From: Thermoplasmata archaeon
Lineage (GTDB): Archaea; Thermoplasmatota; Thermoplasmata; Lutacidiplasmatales; UBA184
NCBI GenBank assembly: GCA_021828715.1
Contig: JAJZDF010000049.1
Span: forward strand, 1-5,822
DNA: 5,822 bases
Direction of reading: 5' to 3'
Part shown: positions 1 through 5,679 of the stretch, piece by piece
How the letters are laid out: each line of letters opens with the position of its first letter
Numbering within the stretch: the stretch's first letter is position 1
The notes under the pieces: generated by a model
What the model saw: only the letters and a program-made list of their open reading frames with translations
Databases searched by the model: none
Told to the model about the DNA's origin: nothing
Translations under genes and position numbers: made by a program

Positions 1-1
1 C

Positions 2-355
2 CGGGCCGGCGTCCCCCTCGCCGGGTCGACCGATGCGCCGTACGACCCCCCCGATCCCTGGCGCGGCCTCCAAAGCGCCGTCGAACGGACGGGCCCGGAC
101 GGCCGGTCGGGGAACCCGGCTCCCGACGAGGCGCTCTCCCCCGAGCGGGCGTTCGACCTGTTCACCCGCGGCGCGGGACGGGCCTTCCGGGAGGTCGACC
201 TGGGCTACCTCGAGCCTCCGGCGCGGGCCGACCTGGTCGTCCTCCACGCGGCCGATCTGGCCGACGCGATCCGGCGAGGGGCGGCCGCCGTCGAATCGAC
301 GTGGGTTGGGGGCCGTCCCGTCTTCGACCGGGCCGCCCGGCCCACAACCGTCTAA
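2..355 (+). CDS. YtcJ-like amidohydrolase (family 3), C-terminal fragment
   Basis: Only the last 117 residues are in the window; the gene starts upstream of base 1. Reading from base 2 gives AGVPLAGSTDAP, where the Asp (bases 32-34) sits in the GS(T)DAP motif that supplies the late metal-binding or catalytic Asp of amidohydrolase family 3. Next come a Pro-rich stretch with a conserved-looking AVER, then DEALSPERAFDLFTRGAGRA, which matches the family's helix before its C-terminal beta-sandwich. ADLVVL and STWVGGRPVF near the end are the usual closing signature (ADxVVL, then TxVxGxxVF). Known members are zinc-type hydrolases of amide or imide bonds, usually cytoplasmic, with poorly known substrates. 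The gene ends in TAA, and the next gene starts about 50 bases later on the same strand, so co-transcription is possible. Family assignment is good; the substrate is unknown. Confidence 0.85.
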   Translation, partial: RAGVPLAGSTDAPYDPPDPWRGLQSAVERTGPDGRSGNPAPDEALSPERAFDLFTRGAGRAFREVDLGYLEPPARADLVVLHAADLADAIRRGAAAVESTWVGGRPVFDRAARPTTV

Positions 356-405
356 CCCTCGACGGCGCTCGGGCGGCCGTGCCGGGACCGTCCGACGTGC
401 CGCCG

Positions 406-1110
406 ATGCGCGACTTCTCCCCGTCGATGCGGGTCGACCTGCTGATCGCCGACTGGAGGGCCGGCCTTCCCGAGGAGGCGTCCGTCGAGGAGCGGGAGCG
501 GCTGCTCTACGACGCCGCCTGGTCGGCGTACGCCGACGGGGACTACGGGTTCGGGCTGTGGCTCTGGCACGAGTGCGACCGCCTCACCAACAGCCTGCGC
601 GGCAACGTCCGGGAGGTGACCCGGATCCTGGGGCCGGGGCGGTACTTCGGCTTCTCCCACCGCAAGGCGATCGCGGCGGCGGTCCCGATCGAGCGGATCT
701 ACCGGCCGCGCAAGGGGGACATGAGCACCCCGAGGACCGACGCCTACGTCCTCCCCCATTACCAGGTACTCTGCGTCTACCTCGTCCAGGCCGCCGCCGG
801 CCAGAAGACCGCGAAGGCGCTGCTCGAGATCGCCCTCGGGGAGCTCGAGGATCTGCGGCGGAACGACCCGTTCCTCCGCCACTTCGAGACGTTCCGGGAC
901 CTGTGGAACCGGACCGCCGCGGCGCCCGCGGACGGCCGGGGGGCCCCCCCGACGGCCCCGGCCGCCCCCGCGGCTCCGCCGGCCCCGGCGAAGGTGGCGA
1001 AGGTCGGGGCCCCTTCGAAGGCGAGGAGCGGCCGACGTCCGGCGAAGGCGCAGACCGCGCGGGCCACCGCCCCGCGTGCCGCCGCCCCGCGGGCGCGGCG
1101 GAAGGAGTGA
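406..1110 (+). CDS. Unrecognised protein with basic Ala/Pro-rich C-terminal tail
   Basis: I do not recognise this family. From ATG 406 the product has 234 residues. Residues 1 to about 167 look like a soluble, mostly helical domain rich in charged and aromatic residues, with segments such as GFGLWLWHECDRL, RYFGFSHRKAIAAAVP and DAYVLPHYQVLCVYLVQ. I see no signal peptide and no clear membrane segment. From about residue 169 the composition changes sharply to Ala, Pro, Lys and Arg only, ending PRAAAPRARRKE. That tail is probably disordered and resembles histone H1-like or nucleic-acid-binding tails. The start is uncertain: ATG 406, ATG 427, GTG 397 and GTG 379 are all in frame, and none has a strong Shine-Dalgarno site. 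The reading frame itself is supported by a globular-looking protein sequence and a TGA stop followed 32 bases later by the next gene. It may share a transcript with that dehydrogenase, but nothing in it points to metabolism. Confidence 0.72.
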   Translation: MRDFSPSMRVDLLIADWRAGLPEEASVEERERLLYDAAWSAYADGDYGFGLWLWHECDRLTNSLRGNVREVTRILGPGRYFGFSHRKAIAAAVPIERIYRPRKGDMSTPRTDAYVLPHYQVLCVYLVQAAAGQKTAKALLEIALGELEDLRRNDPFLRHFETFRDLWNRTAAAPADGRGAPPTAPAAPAAPPAPAKVAKVGAPSKARSGRRPAKAQTARATAPRAAAPRARRKE

Positions 1111-1142
1111 CCGGGCGGCGCGCCGCGGGGACGGAAAATCCG
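1111..1142. repeat. Two adjacent dyads in the short spacer before the dehydrogenase
   Basis: The 32-base spacer holds a perfect palindrome, GCGGCGCGCCGC (1115-1126). It is followed by CGGA-AAA-TCCG (1132-1142), a 4-bp stem with a 3-base loop that ends directly against the ATG at 1143. No Shine-Dalgarno sequence is visible. The spacer could form small RNA structures over the initiation region, but short GC dyads are common in DNA of this composition. Confidence 0.35.
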
Positions 1143-2333
1143 ATGAAGGCGGTGGTCCTCGGCGGCGGAGGCCTCACCGGGCGGGCCGCGGTCCGGGATC
1201 TGGCCGGCTCCGGGTCGTTCGACGAGGTCGTCGTCGCCGACGTAGACCCGGGAGCCGCGTCGGCGTCGGCCCGCGCCGCCGGCCCCCGCGCCCGGGCCGC
1301 CTCGGTCGACGTCCGGGACCCGACGGGGGTCGTCGCGCTCCTCCGGGGCAGCGACATCTGCGTGAACGCCGTCCAGTACTCGTTCCACCTCGCGGTGATG
1401 GAGGCTGCCCTCGAGGCGAACGTACCGTACCTCGACTTCGGCGGGCTCTTCCACATGACGCGGCGCCAGCTCGCCCTCGACCGCCGGTTCCGTGCGGCCG
1501 GCCTGCTCGCCGTTCCGGGGCTCGGCCAGGTGCCCGGGGTGTCGAACATCCTCGCGATGGCGGCGGCCGCCGACCTGGAGCGGGTCGACTCGGTCGTGAT
1601 CCGGGACGGATGGCGCGATCTCACGGAGCACGGCCCGGAGATCCTCTTCACGTGGTCGCCGAGCACCTTCCTCGACGAGATGGTGCTCCCCGCGGTCGTC
1701 TTCGAGGAGGGCGCCTACCGGGACCGTCCGGCGCTCAGCGGGGCCGAGGAGTACGACTTCCCGCCGCCGGTCGGGCGGACCCGCGTGTACCGCACCCTCC
1801 ACTCCGAGGCCGCGACGCTCCCCGACAGCTTGCGGGAGAAGGGGCTCGGGCGGTGCGAGTGGAAGGAGGGGGGCCCCGGCATCGAGGTGCTCCGGACGAT
1901 GGCCCAGCTCGGGCTCGGCTCGGAACGTCCGGTCGAGGTCGGCGGCCGCCCGGTCGTCCCGCGGGAGTTCACGCTCGCCCTCCTGCGCCGGGAGGGGCTC
2001 CTCGGGGTCCCCGAGGGGGTGGAGATCCGGGACTGGGAGATCTGCGACATCGAGGTCACCGGCTCCGCCGACGGGCGGCCGGTCGTACGGCACGCCCGGG
2101 CCCGCTTCCCGCCGAAGCCGGAGTGGCGCCTTTCGGCGACCGAGTATGCGGTGGGGGCGGCGGGGGCGATCGGGGCCGAGATGATCGCCCGCGGGGAGGT
2201 CGATGCGCGCGGCGTCGTGCCGCCCGAGCGGTGCATCCCGGCCGGGCCGTTCCGCGCCGCGCTGCGCCGGCGCGGGATCGAGACGTCGATCGAGCCCCCC
2301 GAACCTCCGCTACCGGCTTGGGCCGGGCCGTAG
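1143..2333 (+). CDS. Saccharopine-dehydrogenase-family oxidoreductase, L-lysine 6-dehydrogenase-like
   Basis: The product has 396 residues, a normal length for single-domain members (about 370-420). It opens with a Rossmann fold: VVLGGGGLTG at residues 4-13 supplies the glycine-rich dinucleotide loop, and Asp33 at the end of strand 2 (VVVADVD) favours NAD over NADP. Further family marks are DICVNA at 71-76, PYLDFGG at 95-101 and PGLGQVPGVSNI at 125-136. The C-terminus returns to a GAIGAEMIARGEV helix and RGVVPPE, as I recall from lysine 6-dehydrogenases. Those enzymes oxidise the epsilon-amino group of lysine to allysine, which cyclises to piperideine-6-carboxylate. Relatives include saccharopine reductase and carboxynorspermidine synthase, so the substrate is inferred. 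ATG 1143 fits the Rossmann start. The frame stays open upstream, but only as a shadow of the previous genes. The neighbouring aminotransferase and aldehyde dehydrogenases suit a role in amino-acid catabolism. Family is near certain; the lysine assignment is about 55-60%. Confidence 0.9.
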   Translation: MKAVVLGGGGLTGRAAVRDLAGSGSFDEVVVADVDPGAASASARAAGPRARAASVDVRDPTGVVALLRGSDICVNAVQYSFHLAVMEAALEANVPYLDFGGLFHMTRRQLALDRRFRAAGLLAVPGLGQVPGVSNILAMAAAADLERVDSVVIRDGWRDLTEHGPEILFTWSPSTFLDEMVLPAVVFEEGAYRDRPALSGAEEYDFPPPVGRTRVYRTLHSEAATLPDSLREKGLGRCEWKEGGPGIEVLRTMAQLGLGSERPVEVGGRPVVPREFTLALLRREGLLGVPEGVEIRDWEICDIEVTGSADGRPVVRHARARFPPKPEWRLSATEYAVGAAGAIGAEMIARGEVDARGVVPPERCIPAGPFRAALRRRGIETSIEPPEPPLPAWAGP

Positions 2334-2338
2334 CGCCT

Positions 2339-2350
2339 CGGCGGCGCCCC
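2339..2350 (+). repeat. Post-stop CGGCGGCGCCCC, copy 1
   Basis: This 12-mer begins five bases after the dehydrogenase TAG and leads into an 11-base C run (2347-2357). An identical 12-mer lies just after the aminotransferase TAG at 4105-4116. It contains the palindrome GGCGCC. Its role, if any, is unknown; a part in transcript 3' ends is speculation. Confidence 0.4.
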
Positions 2351-2395
2351 CCCCCCCGAAAACCCCTCGGGTGGGGGACGGCGGGGGGTGCGGGG
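2347..2395 (+). other. C11 run and G-quadruplex-capable G-tract cluster upstream of the promoter
   Basis: Eleven consecutive C (2347-2357) are followed by four G tracts on the + strand: 2369-2371, 2373-2377, 2383-2388 and 2392-2395. The loops are 1, 5 and 3 bases, which meets the usual G3+N1-7 quadruplex rule. CCCC at 2363-2366 can also pair with GGGG at 2373-2376 as a hairpin. The block lies between the dehydrogenase stop and the TATA box. It could affect termination, promoter opening or polymerase pausing. No T-rich archaeal terminator is visible in this spacer. Confidence 0.5.
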
Positions 2396-2414
2396 CCGAT
2401 TCGGCTTCCGAGCC

Positions 2415-2427
2415 ATCTATATATATC
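2415..2427 (+). promoter_or_regulatory. Archaeal-type TATA box for the aminotransferase gene
   Basis: TATATATAT (2418-2426) is the only long AT-only run seen in the window. Its centre is about 45 bases before ATG 2467. With the archaeal spacing of roughly 25 bases from box to start site, transcription would begin near 2446-2450 and leave a leader of about 17-21 bases, long enough to hold the Shine-Dalgarno site at 2458-2462. No clear purine-rich BRE and no bacterial -35 partner are seen. The box also suggests that the aminotransferase starts its own transcription unit. Confidence 0.7.
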
Positions 2428-2457
2428 GTTCATCGGCTCGCAACGGTCGCACCCGAT

Positions 2458-2462
2458 GAGGT
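2458..2462 (+). promoter_or_regulatory. Shine-Dalgarno site deciding start ATG 2467
   Basis: GAGGT complements the 16S 3' end and lies four bases before ATG 2467. It falls inside the leader predicted from the TATA box. It supports the long aminotransferase start over the upstream in-frame extension and competes with a second site at 2685-2690. Confidence 0.6.
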
Positions 2463-2466
2463 ATCT

Positions 2467-4101
2467 ATGGCGGAGATGGAACCCGCCCCCCCTCCCGGCT
2501 CGACGGAGCCCGAGGCCGGTCGCGACCGCGCCTCCCGGGTCGACCGTCTGAACCCCGCCCGTTCGAGCGGTGGGGAGACCGAACCCCGCCCGGCCCCGGC
2601 CGTTCCGGCGACCGCCCCCGAGCCGGGGGCCCCCCGCGATAAGGGGGAGCCGAAGGAGAAGGAGCTCCGGGAGCGGGAGCCGAAGGAGGTCGTCCCGGTG
2701 GCGCCGCCCCCGACCCCCTCCGACCCGGAGGCGGCGCCGCTCCCGATCACGATTGCGCGGCTCGTCCCGAAACTGAAGAAGAGCGCCCGCCTCTTCGAGG
2801 AAGGCAAGCGGCACATCCCGAACTCCTCGAGCTCGCTGATCCGGGTCGCCTCGTACGACCCGTGCCCCCCGTTCATCGCCGCGGGGAAGGGGGCCCGGAT
2901 CTGGGACGAGGACGGGAACGAGTACCTCGACTTCAACCTCGCCTACGGCTGCCTCATCAACGGGCACGCCCCCCGCGAGCAGGTCAAGGCGCTCCAGGAG
3001 CGGGCGGAGCTCGGGCTCCACTTCGCCGCCCCGACAGCCCTCGAGATCGAGCTCGCCACGCTCTTCCAGAAGATGGTGCCGACCGCGGAGCGGGTCGCGT
3101 TCTGCTCGAACGGGTCGGACGCGACGATGAACGCGATCCGGATCGCCCGCGCCGTCACCGGAAAGGACGCGATCCTGAAGTTCGAGGGCCACTACCACGG
3201 CCAGCACGACTACGCGCTCATCAGCGCGGAGGCGCCGCCGATCGTGGCCGGGCTCGACGAGTACCCGCGGCCGCTCCCGAACTCCGCCGGCATCCCGCCC
3301 GGCGTCACCGACTACGTGATGGTCGCGCAGTACAACTCGCTCCCGTCGTTCGAGCGGATGGTACGCCGCTACCGCGACCGGCTCGCGGCGGTGATCCTGG
3401 AGCCGGTGATGGCGAACTCGGGCGTCATCGCCCCCCTCCCCGACTACCTGAAGCGGCTCATCGAGATCGCGCACGAGAACGAGCTCCTCGTGATCTTCGA
3501 CGAGGTCTTCACCGGCTTCCGGGTCGCCTCCGGCGGGGCGCAGGCGCTCTACGGCGTCCAGCCGGACATCTCCTGCTGGGCGAAGGCGCTCGGCGGCGGG
3601 GTGCCGATCTCCGCCGTCTCGGGGAAGCAGGAGTACATGGAGCTCATCGCGCCCGGGCGGATCTCCTTCGGCGGCACGTACTTCGCGAACAACCTCTCGC
3701 TCGCGGGAGCGGTGGCGAACCTCAAGATGCTCCACCGCGGCGGCGAGGAGCTCTACCAGCGGTTCGACCGGCTGACCCAGCGGCTCCACCGTGGGATCGA
3801 GGAGGCGGGACGGGAGGCGAAGCTGAACGTGCTCTGCCAGTCGGTGAACGGGATGCTCCAGTTCTTCTTCACCCGCCGGAAGAAGATCCAGAACTACCGC
3901 GAGTCGCTCCAGATCGACTGGAACCTCTACCTCCGGAACCACCAGCTGCTGCTCGACCGGGGGATCTACATCCACCCGGACAACTACGAGCGGATCACCT
4001 TCTCGAGCGCCCACACGGAGAAGGAGATCGACCGGTTCGTCGCCGTCCTCCACGAGACGTTCGCCGAGCTCAAGACCCTCCCCCGCGACTACCTCGCGTA
4101 G
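2467..4101 (+). CDS. Class III PLP aminotransferase, glutamate-1-semialdehyde aminomutase-like, with long N-terminal extension
   Basis: The product has 544 residues against about 430-460 for the family. The excess is N-terminal: residues 1 to about 93 are Pro-, Glu-, Lys- and Arg-rich, low in complexity and probably disordered. The fold-type I core then shows the HIPNSSSSLIR entry segment, WDEDGNEYLDFNLAYG, the phosphate loop CSNGSDAT (213-220), HYHGQHD with Tyr243 stacking on the ring, FDEVFTGFR with Asp345 binding the pyridine nitrogen, and WAKALGGGVP with Schiff-base Lys373. ISFGGTYFANN replaces the GTLSGNP region of true HemL. The C-terminal ITFSSAHTEKEIDRFV is also HemL-like. The enzyme would move an amino group on a semialdehyde, omega-amine or amino acid in the cytoplasm. 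No tetrapyrrole genes adjoin it, while aldehyde dehydrogenases and a lysine-dehydrogenase-like enzyme do, so a catabolic transaminase is favoured over HemL. ATG 2467 is chosen from the TATA box and GAGGT site; GTG 2698 (467 residues) is a real alternative. The substrate is unknown. Confidence 0.93.
   Translation: MAEMEPAPPPGSTEPEAGRDRASRVDRLNPARSSGGETEPRPAPAVPATAPEPGAPRDKGEPKEKELREREPKEVVPVAPPPTPSDPEAAPLPITIARLVPKLKKSARLFEEGKRHIPNSSSSLIRVASYDPCPPFIAAGKGARIWDEDGNEYLDFNLAYGCLINGHAPREQVKALQERAELGLHFAAPTALEIELATLFQKMVPTAERVAFCSNGSDATMNAIRIARAVTGKDAILKFEGHYHGQHDYALISAEAPPIVAGLDEYPRPLPNSAGIPPGVTDYVMVAQYNSLPSFERMVRRYRDRLAAVILEPVMANSGVIAPLPDYLKRLIEIAHENELLVIFDEVFTGFRVASGGAQALYGVQPDISCWAKALGGGVPISAVSGKQEYMELIAPGRISFGGTYFANNLSLAGAVANLKMLHRGGEELYQRFDRLTQRLHRGIEEAGREAKLNVLCQSVNGMLQFFFTRRKKIQNYRESLQIDWNLYLRNHQLLLDRGIYIHPDNYERITFSSAHTEKEIDRFVAVLHETFAELKTLPRDYLA
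2685..2700 (+). promoter_or_regulatory. Possible internal translation start of the aminotransferase
   Basis: GGAGGT (2685-2690), a better Shine-Dalgarno match than the one at 2458-2462, precedes an in-frame GTG at 2698-2700 by seven bases. Starting there would drop 77 residues of the disordered extension and give 467 residues, close to normal family length. The motif also arises naturally from Lys-Glu-Val codons, so chance is plausible. Confidence 0.35.
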
Positions 4102-4104
4102 CGG

Positions 4105-4116
4105 CGGCGGCGCCCC
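4105..4116 (+). repeat. Post-stop CGGCGGCGCCCC, copy 2
   Basis: This is identical to the 12-mer at 2339-2350 and begins three bases after the aminotransferase TAG. Like the first copy it runs straight into C tracts. Two copies in the same post-stop position within 1.8 kb is suggestive, but the composition makes coincidence possible. Confidence 0.4.
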
Positions 4117-4131
4117 TCCCCGACCCTCCCC
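4113..4131 (-). other. C-tract block, minus-strand G-quadruplex motif
   Basis: The + strand reads CCCC T CCCC GA CCC T CCCC. The minus strand therefore has four tracts of 3-4 G with loops of 1, 2 and 1 bases, a very compact quadruplex motif (and a C-rich i-motif on the + strand). It lies between the aminotransferase stop and the start region of the aldehyde dehydrogenase gene. Confidence 0.5.
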
Positions 4132-4140
4132 GCGCCAGCG

Positions 4141-4169
4141 TCTTTACCCGTGAGGGCCTCGGAGGAGCG
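4141..4169 (+). promoter_or_regulatory. Weak TATA-like TCTTTA and GGAGGAG site before the aldehyde dehydrogenase
   Basis: TCTTTA (4141-4146) is the only AT-leaning patch in this spacer, about 37 bases before ATG 4181. It could be a weak archaeal box giving an almost leaderless transcript. GGAGGAGCG (4161-4169) recurs exactly at 5671-5679 before the next gene. Here, however, GGAGG ends 15 bases before ATG 4181, farther than usual, so either it is not used efficiently or the start lies elsewhere. Both calls are tentative. Confidence 0.35.
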
Positions 4170-4180
4170 GGCCCCGGACG

Positions 4181-5671
4181 ATGGCGGAGCGGATGTGGAT
4201 CGACGGGAACGCGGAGGCGGCGGCCTCCGGCGCGACCGAAGCGGTCCTCCGTCCCGACACCGGCTCGACGATCGCCGAGGTCGCGCTCGGGGGCCGTGCC
4301 GACGCCCGCCGGGCGGTCGACGCCGCGCGCCGCGCGTTCGACCGGGGCCCGTGGCCCCGGTGGAGCCCGAAGGCCCGCGGCGAGGTGTTCCTCCGGACGG
4401 CGGCGCTCCTCCAGGCCCGGCTCGGCGCCCTCGCGGAGCTCGAGAGCCGGAACCAGGGGAAGACGATCAAGCAGGCGGCGGACGCCGACCTCCCGTTCGC
4501 CCTCGACAACCTGGTCTTCTACGCCGGCGCCGGCCGCACCCTCGAGGGGAAGAGTCCGGGGGAGTTCACCGGCGACGGGACGACGGTCTTCCGCCGCGAA
4601 CCGGTCGGCGTCGTCGCCTCGATCGCCCCGTGGAACTACCCCTTGATGATGGCGGTCTGGAAGGTCGCCCCGGCGCTCGTCACCGGCAACACCGTGGTGC
4701 TGAAGCCGGCCCGCTGGACCCCCCTCACCAGCCTGGAGCTCGCGAAGGCGTTCCACGAGGCCGGGCTCCCGCCCGGGGCGCTGAACGTCCTCCTCGGTCC
4801 CGGCGAGGAGGTCGGCGACGAGCTCGTCCGCCACCCCGCCGTCGACCTGGTCTCGCTCACGGGGGACACCGCCACCGGCCGCCAGATCATGGCGGCGGCG
4901 AGCGGGACCGTGAAGCGGCTCCAGCTCGAGCTCGGCGGGAAGGCGCCGTTCGTCGTCTTCGCCGACGCGGACCTCGAGGCGGCGGTCGAGGGGGCGATCG
5001 CCGCGGGGTTCGTGAACGGCGGGCAGGACTGCACCGCGGCGACGCGGCTGATCGTCCACGCCTCCGTCCGCGCGCGGTTCACCGAGCGCCTCCTCGAGCG
5101 CGCCCGCACGATCCGGCTGGGCGACCCCCTCTCCCGGACGACCGACCTGGGCCCGCTCGTCCACCCGAGGCACCGGGCGCGCGTCCTCGACTTCGTGCGC
5201 CGCGGCACCGCCGAGGGGGCGCGCCTCCTCCTCGGCTCGACCGAGCCTCCCCCCGATTTCCCCCTCGGCGCCTACGTCGCGCCGACCGTCTTCGACCGGG
5301 TCGCGCCCGAGATGGCGATTGCCCAGCAGGAGATCTTCGGTCCGGTCCTCTGCGTCCTCGAGTTCTCCACGTTCGACGAGGCGATCGAGATCGCCAACGG
5401 GGTCGACTACGGCCTCGCGGGCAGCGTCTGGACGAACGACCTTCGGACCGCGGTCCGCGCCGCCCACGCCCTCCGCGTCGGCGACGTCTGGGTGAACGAC
5501 CACCTCCCGCTCGGCTCCGAGACCCCCCACGGCGGCCGGAAGCGCTCCGGGTTCGGGAAGGACCTCGGCACCGACTCCCTCGCCGACTACACGGTCGGGA
5601 AGACCGTCTACATCGACCTCACCGGGCAGGCGCGCAAGTCGTGGCACTACACGACGTACGGCGACCCGTAG
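4181..5671 (+). CDS. NAD(P)-dependent aldehyde dehydrogenase, gamma-aminobutyraldehyde dehydrogenase (PatD/YdcW)-like
   Basis: The product has 496 residues, the normal length for the ALDH superfamily. In order it shows MWIDG and RPDTGSTIAEV at the start, RREPVGVVASIAPWNYPLMM with oxyanion Asn152, VVLKPARWTPLT for cofactor binding, TGDTATG (227-233), LELGGKAP with general-base Glu250, GGQDCTAATR with nucleophile Cys284, EIFGPVL with Glu384, and HGGRKRSGFGKD near the C-terminus. The RREPVGVVASIAPWNYPLMMA, ELGGKAP and GQDCTAA blocks and the HGG.K.SG.GKD...L.DYTV ending agree closely with E. coli YdcW from memory, so 4-aminobutanal, 5-aminopentanal or another amino-aldehyde such as allysine is a likely substrate, oxidised to the acid in the cytoplasm. 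Two oddities are Asp229, where Ser is usual in the TGS..TG loop, and a C-terminal ARKSWHYTTYGDP tail beyond the usual end. ATG 4193 is an in-frame alternative start. A second ALDH follows at once, suggesting sequential aldehyde oxidations. Confidence 0.93.
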   Translation: MAERMWIDGNAEAAASGATEAVLRPDTGSTIAEVALGGRADARRAVDAARRAFDRGPWPRWSPKARGEVFLRTAALLQARLGALAELESRNQGKTIKQAADADLPFALDNLVFYAGAGRTLEGKSPGEFTGDGTTVFRREPVGVVASIAPWNYPLMMAVWKVAPALVTGNTVVLKPARWTPLTSLELAKAFHEAGLPPGALNVLLGPGEEVGDELVRHPAVDLVSLTGDTATGRQIMAAASGTVKRLQLELGGKAPFVVFADADLEAAVEGAIAAGFVNGGQDCTAATRLIVHASVRARFTERLLERARTIRLGDPLSRTTDLGPLVHPRHRARVLDFVRRGTAEGARLLLGSTEPPPDFPLGAYVAPTVFDRVAPEMAIAQQEIFGPVLCVLEFSTFDEAIEIANGVDYGLAGSVWTNDLRTAVRAAHALRVGDVWVNDHLPLGSETPHGGRKRSGFGKDLGTDSLADYTVGKTVYIDLTGQARKSWHYTTYGDP

Positions 5672-5675
5672 GAGG
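5671..5675 (+). promoter_or_regulatory. Shine-Dalgarno site overlapping the upstream stop codon
   Basis: GGAGG begins with the last base of the first aldehyde dehydrogenase's TAG (5669-5671) and ends four bases before ATG 5680. The arrangement points to translational coupling of the two aldehyde dehydrogenases on one mRNA. Confidence 0.8.
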
Positions 5676-5679
5676 AGCG

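Noticed and set aside
910..1107. Ala/Pro/Lys tail of the unknown protein as a tandem repeat or a frameshifted end
   Set aside because: No fixed repeat unit is present. The frame runs cleanly to a stop placed just before the next gene, so a genuine low-complexity tail is simpler.
33..1142. In-frame open stretch upstream of ATG 1143 that would make the dehydrogenase a 766-residue fusion
   Set aside because: The upstream part is Arg/Gly/Pro-rich gibberish and overlaps two better-supported genes in other frames. The Rossmann start at 1143 is exactly where the family begins; the missing stops reflect GC content.
777..2093. Long minus-strand frames opposite the dehydrogenase and the unknown protein
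   Set aside because: The translations are compositional, with no motifs, and would overlap genes whose motifs are clear on the + strand.
2203..2466. Upstream extension of the aminotransferase frame to an ATG at 2203
   Set aside because: It overlaps the dehydrogenase 3' end, passes through the C11 and G-tract spacer, and would put the TATA box inside the gene.
2056..4053. 665-codon minus-strand open frame opposite the aminotransferase
   Set aside because: It is a shadow frame: the translation is an Arg/Glu/Val/Asp/Leu-rich mirror of GC-rich codons with no recognisable motif, while the + strand shows a full set of PLP enzyme motifs.
2467..4101. Annotation as hemL (tetrapyrrole synthesis)
   Set aside because: The GSAM resemblance is strong, but the gating region differs, the N-terminal extension is atypical and the neighbours are catabolic. 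I kept the broader class III call without a gene symbol.
4070..5647. 525-codon minus-strand open frame opposite the aldehyde dehydrogenase
   Set aside because: It is a shadow of the ALDH gene, with the same biased composition and no domain signature.
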